From NCBI GenBank assembly GCA_016946835.1, contig JACVTC010000150.1, positions 162,501 to 192,500 of the forward strand: a stretch of 30,000 bases of DNA, given 5' to 3'. Origin of the DNA: Neocallimastix lanati (nom. inval.). Taxonomy: Eukaryota > Neocallimastigomycota > Neocallimastigomycetes > Neocallimastigales > Neocallimastigaceae. The notes beneath the pieces were generated by a model. It made no database searches. It was not told where the DNA came from and worked only from the letters and a program-made list of their open reading frames with translations. The translations under genes were made by a program, and so were the position numbers. How positions within the stretch are numbered: the first letter of the stretch is position 1; each line of letters begins with the position of its first letter. Below, piece by piece: positions 23,283 through 30,000 of the stretch.

Positions 23283-23767
23283 ATTTTGTTTATTCAATTT
23301 CATTTATAGGATCATTGACAAATATCTTTAGCAGTATTGGTGAAAAAAGACAACCTTGAGGAATACCATAATAAATTGGAAATTCTACGGATAATTTACT
23401 TTGGATATAATCAAACACATTATATTATTATTATTAAAATATAATCGAGCTTTTAATGTTAAGATACAAATTAGTGACTAATTGGAGTCATTTACCATGT
23501 ATTCACCAGATTGCTAAAATTCGTAAGAATGTTAAAGATTGGAACTGAGTCATAAATTTTTTTTTTTTTTTTTTAATATCAAAAACTTCAATATATGTGA
23601 ATTTATTATTATTTGTTTTCTTTGGCAAATTTCTCAAAGAAAAACATTTATACTAATGCTTTTTTTTTTTTTTTTTTTCCTTATTACAGAATCCATATTG
23701 TTTAGGTCTGATAATACCATGGGAAATAGCGTAGTCCGATATTCTATTAGCTACAATTTTTGAAAGG
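23283..23767 (-). pseudogene. Non-LTR retrotransposon reverse transcriptase fragment
   Basis: On the minus strand, from 23767, the broken frame reads KIVANRISDYAISHGII then RPKQYGF, matching the RT fingers motif ending Q-x-GFR. Further on come FMTQFQSLT, then NLYLNIKSS. YYGIPQGCLFSPIL (about 23326-23367) matches the palm motif R/G-x-P-Q-G-C-P-L-S-P of LINE-type RTs. Two T-tracts and several stops interrupt it, and the catalytic Y/F-A-D-D block is not found downstream. It is a decayed internal RT segment lying between the intact AAA gene and its truncated paralogue. Confidence 0.75.
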
Positions 23768-23797
23768 ATTTAAAAATCTTACATTAATGAGTTAAAT

Positions 23798-23827
23798 AAC
23801 CGCTATAATTTTAACCGCTATAATTTT
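23798..23827. repeat. 15-bp tandem duplication spanning the AAA gene stop
   Basis: AACCGCTATAATTTT at 23798-23812 is repeated directly at 23813-23827. The stop codon of the minus-strand gene (23811-23813) lies on the junction of the two units. Confidence 0.85.
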
Positions 23828-25664
23828 TGGAGAGTTTACGATGACTACTTCTCAAATTCATATATACACCTTCAGATTCAGGTTCATTTCTTCTTTTCTT
23901 TTTAGCTTCTGATGTTTTATATATACCATCAGAATCAGGTTTATTTTTTCTTTTATTTTTAGCTTCTGATGTGTCTTCATTTTTATCGTATTCTTCTATT
24001 ATGCAACTATATTGTTTTTTTTTCTTGTCGTAATTTATTCCAACAAATAAAATATTTCCATAATATTCTTTGTCTTTAAAATCAAAAAAATATTTCTCTT
24101 CCTTTATTTGATTGATAGCTTCTTCTGCTGAACGATCTACTTTTAATTCTATTATTATAATTTCTCCTTTTAATTTATTTTCTTCTTTAGGATAAATAAT
24201 TAAATCTGCTCTTCCCTTACCATTAGGATATTCTTCAGTAATATTATATATCGATCGAGCATGGAAATATACATAATCCATAATAAGTTTTAAAGTTCCA
24301 TGATCCACTTTATCTCCAGGTCTAATTTTTTCCATGTGTGATTTATTTAAAATTTCACACATTCTTTTGACATTTTTATTTAATGTCGCTTTCAACATTT
24401 CCTCGGAATTCTCTATCATATCATAGAAATACTTCATATCACTTCTATCTTTTAAAGCGTCTATAAATTTTTCCTCCAATTCTTTATTTGGAATGGATAT
24501 TTCTTCTTTACAGTATGTTAAAAATCCATAAGTAACCATTTCTGAATATAATTCATACTTTGATTTTTCATTTTTAGATTTTCCTTGAATTTCCTCTACG
24601 TCATAATCATTTAATTTTATTTTAATTTTTTCACCATTGATCAATTTTAAAATATCTTCCTTAACACCATCAATATCGTAATTAATTATTCTTTTTACTT
24701 CATCATAACGTCCCGTTTGTGACCAATAATTTTTGATCTTTTTTGATTTTAATGCACGAACAACCGACAATGGATTAAAAATATTTTCACCATTATAAGA
24801 TTTATATCCATTATACCAACTTTCCAAATCTTTATATTTTAATTTTGTATTTTCAATACATAGAGCTTTAACTTCTTGTTCAGTAAATCCAAAATATTGG
24901 AAATATTCTTCGTCATTTAACATAGTATATTTCGCAAAACAATTTAGTGTAGAGTGAGATAATTCCTTTGCAATTGGTACTATTCCTGTCATATAAACAA
25001 ATGCTGTATAAGAACGATCTTTAATTAAATCCTTTAAAAAAACAATATATTCTTCTCGAACATTTTCTGAAAGCTTTTTATTAGTGATTATGTAGTCCCA
25101 TTCATCAAGAATAAGAACAAACTTTTTACCAATCTCTAAACATAATCTTTCTAAATTCTTATCTATATTATCATTATATTTATTTAATATTTTAGACTTA
25201 GGATATAGTCTTTCAATATCCATTTTCAAATCTTCATTAATTGAAGATTTTAAGTTTTCTATAGTATTGTTAGAACTAAAATTGTATGATAAATTTATAT
25301 ATATAGTGTGATATTTTCCTTGAAATTCATTATATTGTTTAATTTCTTGTTTTTTCTCTTTTTTATCTGAACTTTTTCCTTTGGATACTTTTAATTTATC
25401 AAATATACCTTTGGAAGGAATACCCTCACTATAATACGTTACTAACATTGCTGCTATTGAGGTTTTACCAAATCTTCTTGGTTTTGTAATGCATACATAT
25501 TTATCAGAATTTTTACTAATTAATTTATTAAAATCATTTATGATATTCGATTTATCTACAAAGTAATCTTGATTAAGTAAATCCATAAATGTTCTATACA
25601 TAGCATTGCTATTAATAATTAACCCCAATTTTTCTTTTTTTCTTTGTTTTAATGATTTCTTCAT
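23811..25664 (-). CDS. AAA-ATPase-like / PD-(D/E)XK nuclease-family protein (DUF1703)
   Basis: A 617-residue intronless gene. The N-terminal half is an AAA-ATPase-like domain: the P-loop variant KPRRFGKTS at 61-69, Walker B VLILDEWD at 183-190, FVYMTGIVP at 222-230 and WYNGY at 283-287. The C-terminal half has the PD-(D/E)XK core: GRADLII (D487) then IIIIELKV (E506, K508), so both domains keep their key residues. The family is frequent in anaerobic bacteria and much expanded in anaerobic gut fungi; its function is not established, and a defence or mobile-element role is inference. The tail carries two 19-residue repeats (565-583 and 584-602) rich in basic K/R clusters that could act as nuclear signals. 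The start is the first ATG, preceded by AT-rich sequence. No signal peptide or membrane segment. Codons are AT-rich compared with the transporter gene. Confidence 0.92.
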   Translation of the reverse strand: MKKSLKQRKKEKLGLIINSNAMYRTFMDLLNQDYFVDKSNIINDFNKLISKNSDKYVCITKPRRFGKTSIAAMLVTYYSEGIPSKGIFDKLKVSKGKSSDKKEKKQEIKQYNEFQGKYHTIYINLSYNFSSNNTIENLKSSINEDLKMDIERLYPKSKILNKYNDNIDKNLERLCLEIGKKFVLILDEWDYIITNKKLSENVREEYIVFLKDLIKDRSYTAFVYMTGIVPIAKELSHSTLNCFAKYTMLNDEEYFQYFGFTEQEVKALCIENTKLKYKDLESWYNGYKSYNGENIFNPLSVVRALKSKKIKNYWSQTGRYDEVKRIINYDIDGVKEDILKLINGEKIKIKLNDYDVEEIQGKSKNEKSKYELYSEMVTYGFLTYCKEEISIPNKELEEKFIDALKDRSDMKYFYDMIENSEEMLKATLNKNVKRMCEILNKSHMEKIRPGDKVDHGTLKLIMDYVYFHARSIYNITEEYPNGKGRADLIIYPKEENKLKGEIIIIELKVDRSAEEAINQIKEEKYFFDFKDKEYYGNILFVGINYDKKKKQYSCIIEEYDKNEDTSEAKNKRKNKPDSDGIYKTSEAKKKRRNEPESEGVYMNLRSSHRKLSKNYSG

Positions 25665-26774
25665 ATTTTTATTATAAACTTATTAACAAAATAAAGAGTA
25701 TTTTATAAAATAATAATAATAATAATAATAAATTAATACTTGTTTTACTAAATATATTTATAATAAACCATTATTTTTATGAAAACTTAATTTTCTTATA
25801 AAATATTAAATATCCAAAAATATCAAATTAAAATTACATATAAATAAAGTATTAATTATTTTTAATATATTTTCCAATCATTTTTTTTCTTCTTTTATTA
25901 ATAAAATATATAATTGTATAAAGTTTATGTATTAAAATAAATTTATTAAAAATTTTAATGTATAAAAAATTAAAAATTTTTTTATTTTGCTTTTCAATAG
26001 GTAACTATTAAAGTTGTTTGATTTACATTTGTTCCATTTTCTATAATTTTATTTACCTGTGTATTCATTTACTGTTTTTATTGAAGCAATAAATGGAATA
26101 TAGTTTTACTTTGATCCATTAAATATTTCATAATACATTCGCAATTGATTCATTTATATTGTGAATGCATTATAAAGTGGGGTAAAAAAATAGTCTATAT
26201 AATGGTTGTTAAAAATACTTTTATATTCGAAGGAAAAAACCTCTTTCTTAGTAAAAAAAGCTTTGCCTATAAATTGAATCAAAAATCTATATGAAAAATC
26301 AGTCAAAAAGTGATAGTACTAATGTACTCAATAATTATTATTATAGTCATTACATTGAAATCAGATTTAAAAATTTATTAAAGATATTGAATAATGAAAT
26401 TAGTCGTTTAATTTATAATATCTAAAGAAATAATATTTTTAAAATATCAAAATTAATCCCAAATTAACCATATATTCTAATATATTGAATTATTTATAAT
26501 ATTAATTTTTTATAAAATAGGAATTATATCAATATTATTTAAATATAAACTTATTTATGCGTTTATTTATTGAATATAAAAAAAAATTAACTTTTATAAA
26601 CAAATCATTATTTTTATACTATTTTTTAAAAACATATTAATTTGTTAAATAATCATATATTAAATAATCATATATTAAATAATCATATTAAATATATGAT
26701 CATCAACTTCAACAAATAATTCTCCTAAAATTATATTTATTTTCAATCTGCTCTTTATTATTAAGGCTAAGTAG
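25665..26774. other. Upstream spacer of the AAA gene
   Basis: AT-rich with no gene. It contains an imperfect hairpin (26130-26144 with 26159-26173, 13 of 15 pairs) and a short tandem repeat TAAATAATCATATAT at about 26645-26690. A slightly GC-richer stretch at 26000-26330 shows no coding frame I could recognise. Confidence 0.4.
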
Positions 26775-27800
26775 ATTCAGAGATTGCCATATAGCAAGGG
26801 GCCATTTGTCTCTTAAAATAAATTCTCCTTAAGGGCATAAACGCTAAAATAATTCAATATTAGTTGTCATTGATGATCAAGTAAGTAATTCTTGAATTAT
26901 CCTTGATAACCCTATTCCCAGTATCTTGAACGAAAAATTTATATCTTCCATTTTCCGATAATAAATATTCATTTTGATTTAAAAATAGCCCCACACTCCA
27001 TTTTAATACGATTCGTTTTAAGATTATTTATTATTATTTTTTTTTTTCATTTAGTACATTATACTTATCGTAATAATCTTCATCATACTTAAAAAATCAA
27101 GAGCTATATTAAATAATAAGAGATAAAACATACTCAACTGGAAAAGCGTAACCTTTGTCATCGTTCTTATAAGCTTTGATTTCCCAAATTTTTTACACCA
27201 AGACCATCATAAAATGAAACAGTAGCACCATTTAGATCATCTTCATTCTTAATATGTAGGAAGTAACCTTTATAAGTCTGGATAACCAACATTAAAGTAA
27301 ATCTTTAGGTAAAGAATTCCAGATAATATATTCATTATCGTCTGTATAATTATTTGAAATTTTTATGAACTATTTGGGAGTAGATGAAGCAATAACACTG
27401 GTTGTAGAATTCACATTATTAGTTATTGTTACTCCGGCATCTATAGTATCCATAGAGCTAGTTGTAATGTTGTGTATGTGTAGGAATAGAAAAGAGTTGA
27501 CCATGTTTTAGCTATTGGGGGACGTTTTCCACATCTATGAAAAGTATTTACAATCGTCAATGTTGAATTTGGTACAGTAATCATTTAACAAAAATTTAAA
27601 GTTTTTTCTATTTCATCATCATCAAAATCTATATTCTTAATTATTACATAATTTAATTTTGTCAATGAAATCTTCTGAATACTTTGCGTCGGATACATTT
27701 TCTTTATAAATATTTTTTAGCCGTAACATATAAATGGCTGTTATCTCCATTAAGGAATTTTAAGCTATGATTCATAGTTACTATAGTGATTCCCGAACTT
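26775..27800 (-). pseudogene. Decayed gene ending in a bulb-type (mannose-binding) lectin domain
   Basis: The minus-strand reading is broken by stops and frameshifts, but coding pieces appear in order. From 27770 down: NHSLKFLNGDNSHLYVT, then KENVSDAKYSEDFIDKIKL and NDYCTKFNIDDCKYFS. Next come YKGYFLHIKNEDDLNGATVS (about 27218-27277) and WEIKAYKNDDKGYAFPVEY (about 27132-27188), from a domain I do not recognise. The last part holds two bulb-lectin-type strands: LLSENGRYKFFVQDTGN with VIKDNSRITY (26890-26975) and GEFILRDKWPLAIWQS (26781-26828). These match the repeated Y-x-L-x2-Q-x2-GNLV-L-x-D...IW pattern. No intact start was found. Gut fungi are known to carry lectins and other carbohydrate-binding proteins, but the ancestral role here is unknown. 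Confidence 0.55.
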
Positions 27801-28122
27801 CATATTTGAAGTAATTTTTACTACCTTCTCATATTACCAAATTACAATAAAAATTAAAAAAAAAAAAAAAAAAAAAAATAAAAAATAAAATAAAATAGAT
27901 ATTAAAAAATATTAAAGTTAAAAAAAATGCTAAAGTATAAAAAAAAAAAAAAAAAAAAAAAAAGGTGTTATTTCAATAATTATGTTTTAATTATAAATTT
28001 AATAATAAATAATAATAATATTTTTTTTTTTATTTTTTTTTTTATTTTATTTTATTTAATTTTATTTTTTTTAATTTTTTTTTTTTTTATCTTATTTTAT
28101 TAAATATACTTTACCATAAATA

Positions 28123-28159
<37 letters not shown>

Positions 28160-28394
28160 AAATTTCTATCAATACTATGTAATAATTGTTTCTTTTCTAA
28201 AATTCAATTTATTATTGTAATTTTTTTTTTTTGTTTTTTTTTTTTGTTTTTTTTATTTTATTTTATTTATTTTTTTTTTTTTTTGTTTTTTTTTCGTTTT
28301 TACTTTTCTTATATGACTAATAAATATAATTATATATTATTATTTAAATCTTTTCAATGAAAATATTTTTGTTTTAATTAATATTGTACATAAT
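27801..28394. other. Low-complexity A/T homopolymer region
   Basis: Long A-tracts (27856-27962), then T-tracts, a (TA)n run near 28119-28144, and T-rich sequence with single G or C interruptions. Nothing coding seen. Confidence 0.5.
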
Positions 28395-28672
28395 CAATAA
28401 CAAATAATAAATAAGTAAATAATTGAATAATTGAATAATAAACAACAAATAATAAATAAATAAATAATAACAATGTATTCATTAAAAAATAAAAAAAAAA
28501 TCTTATCATGTCATGTTTTCATCATCAACTTTAATATATTATTATTCCTTCTTATAGGTAAAAGAAGAACAATATTAAATAATAATAATACAAATTTGAT
28601 AGTACCTAAATTATTTAATTATTCAATTATTCAATTATTCAATTATTTATTATTTATTATTTATTATTTATT
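28395..28672. repeat. Degenerate inverted TTATT/CAATT repeat flanking a short non-coding stretch
   Basis: AATAATTGAATAATTGAATA near 28419-28438 is complementary to the ATTCAATTATTCAATTATT units at 28620-28643. The same CAATTATT units occur at 17010-17125. The plus-strand frame at 28473-28697 lies between and across these repeats; its second half is repeat translation and I do not call it a gene. Confidence 0.5.
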
Positions 28673-29035
28673 TTTATTTTTGTTTTACTTCTCATAAATG
28701 AATTTTTATTCAATTATTAATCAGATACTAATTATAATAATTATATATTAATAATTATATAATAAATAATAAATTTTTATTAATAAATAATAATTATGTA
28801 CTAATAATGAATAATGAATAGTAAAATAATGAATAAATAATAATTATAATAATATGGTATAACTCGATTTTTATGGGTGAAGCGATTATATTAGTTTTAA
28901 TATTTATTTTTATTTATTTAGTAATAATTAGATAACAACTTAACCATTTTTTACACAATATAAAATAATTGACAGTTATTCTAATTTATAATAAAGTTAA
29001 TCCCGTAATAAAATATGAAGTTTAATGAAATATAT
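28673..29035. other. AT-rich spacer
   Basis: TAATAATTATATA-type low complexity with one slightly more complex patch (28855-28890). No feature recognised. Confidence 0.4.
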
Positions 29036-29195
29036 GGGGATAGTGCATTTCGGATCAACACGTGCTTAAGTACAAGCCACATATTTTTAAGATGGCGTAT
29101 TATATATAAATTTTTTTATATAAATTTTTTTATATAAATAAATAATTAAATAAATATTTTATTTTATAATAATTTCATAATTTAATATATATATA
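29036..29195 (+). mobile_element. Truncated MITE of the same family as 17711-17986
   Basis: It begins GGGGATAGTGCATTTCGG, then CACGTG, AAGCCACAT, AAGATGGCGTATTATATA, and continues colinearly with 17711-17860 up to ATAATTTCATAATTTAATAT. It includes a small internal duplication of TAAATTTTTTTATA. The similarity stops at a (TA)n run at about 29195 and no right-hand inverted end follows. Confidence 0.75.
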
Positions 29196-30000
29196 TATTA
29201 TTTAAAAATATAAAACATTTTAATATCATTTCTTTTTTTTTTTTTTTTTTTATTATCTTGATATTACATATAAAAAATGAGTATTTTTTTTTTTTTTTTT
29301 TAGCAACAGTAACAATCTCAAGTAACATCATGAGAATAAATAAATTGATTATAGGAAAAATTAGAAATAAATAAAAAAAAAAAAAAAAGTTTTCTTTAAT
29401 TCCACTTCTAATAAGAAATAATTAATTTTATATTAAATAATAAAAAATATAAAAATATAAAAAATAAAATATGAAAATATAAAATATAAAAATAAAATAT
29501 AAAAAATAAAATAAATAATAAAAAAAATAATAAAATAAAAATATAAAAAATTAATAAAGTTTATTTATTCAATTTTTTTAAAAAAAAAAAAAAAATTTTT
29601 TTATTTTTATTTTATTTTTGTCAATTTTTGTTTGAAAAGTTTTTTAATATTGTTTGTAAACTTTATATTTAAAATTTTTTCTATTCGTGATTATTATTAT
29701 ATAATTATGATATTCATATATTAAACATTAAATACTATTAAATATCATATTAAATCATATTAAATATAATATTAAAAAAAAAAAAAAAAGACTAAATTGT
29801 ATCCAAAAAAAAAAAAAAAAAAAAAATTAACAATACTAAAATATTTATTATTCTTAATTTCATCATTTATTAATTAATTATTTAATTCATTCATTCATCT
29901 TTATTATATATTTATTTAAATAATATTTGATCATTTATTTATTTAAATTTATATAAAAATAAATCATTATGTCTTTATAATAAAATAAAAAAAACTAAAA
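29196..30000. other. AT-rich low-complexity end of the window
   Basis: T- and A-tracts, (ATAAAA)n-like sequence at 29420-29550 and TTAAATATCATATTAAATC-type short repeats near 29735-29775. No gene seen. No telomere-like repeat is present at either window edge. Confidence 0.5.

Noticed and set aside
23539-23763. 74-residue plus-strand frame
   Set aside because: It is antisense to the reverse transcriptase fragment, whose motifs are on the minus strand.
29700-30000. Telomere or chromosome end
   Set aside because: There is no TTAGGG-like repeat at either window edge.

Overview
The window looks like nuclear DNA of an anaerobic gut fungus (Neocallimastigomycota, a Neocallimastix/Piromyces/Anaeromyces relative). 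Most of it is extremely AT-rich and full of A or T homopolymers and TA-rich microsatellites. Two intronless genes of bacterial-type families stand out: a GPH-family sugar:cation symporter and an AAA-ATPase-like/PD-(D/E)XK protein, both of which I know to be common in that phylum. Relics of a FLYWCH-MULE transposase and of a bulb-type lectin point the same way. The assignment is inference from gene content and composition; a Dictyostelium-like genome was the main alternative.

Layout. Positions 1-7690 are a tandem array of six ~1-1.9 kb monomers that alternate between two subtypes (A-B-A-B-A-B), so it is a higher-order repeat of ~2.4-3.0 kb dimers. Its length variation comes from (TAAAA)n tracts. 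The array continues beyond the left edge. Positions 7691-11500 hold an unidentified repeat in two long degenerate copies and one short copy, with one weak candidate small ORF (10870-11145). Positions 12152-13582 (minus) are the transporter gene. Positions 13583-17500 are microsatellites and hairpins with no gene.

Positions 17520-21461 are best read as a dead Mutator-like (MULE) transposon. It has related inverted ends, a frameshifted transposase relic at 19329-20990 with recognisable D, D, E and C..H motifs, and a pair of MITEs nested one inside the other near its left end, each with a 9-10 bp target-site duplication. A further truncated MITE of the same family lies at 29036-29195.

Positions 22811-25664 (all minus) hold the intact AAA-ATPase-like/nuclease gene (23811-25664). 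Beyond its 3' end lie a decayed non-LTR reverse transcriptase fragment (23283-23767) and a decayed internal fragment of a paralogous AAA-ATPase (22811-23218). Positions 26775-27800 (minus) hold a pseudogene ending in a bulb-type (D-mannose-binding) lectin domain. The rest to 30000 is low-complexity AT-rich sequence.

The most surprising observation is in the transporter. Its helices occur in the order TM1-5, TM8-11, TM6-7, TM12 relative to bacterial GPH symporters. The swap keeps the reading frame, puts every junction in a predicted extracellular loop, and preserves the in/out orientation of every helix. The two genes do not form a pathway with each other. The transporter would serve sugar uptake, and the right half is a mobile-element and gene-duplication graveyard around an AAA-nuclease gene.
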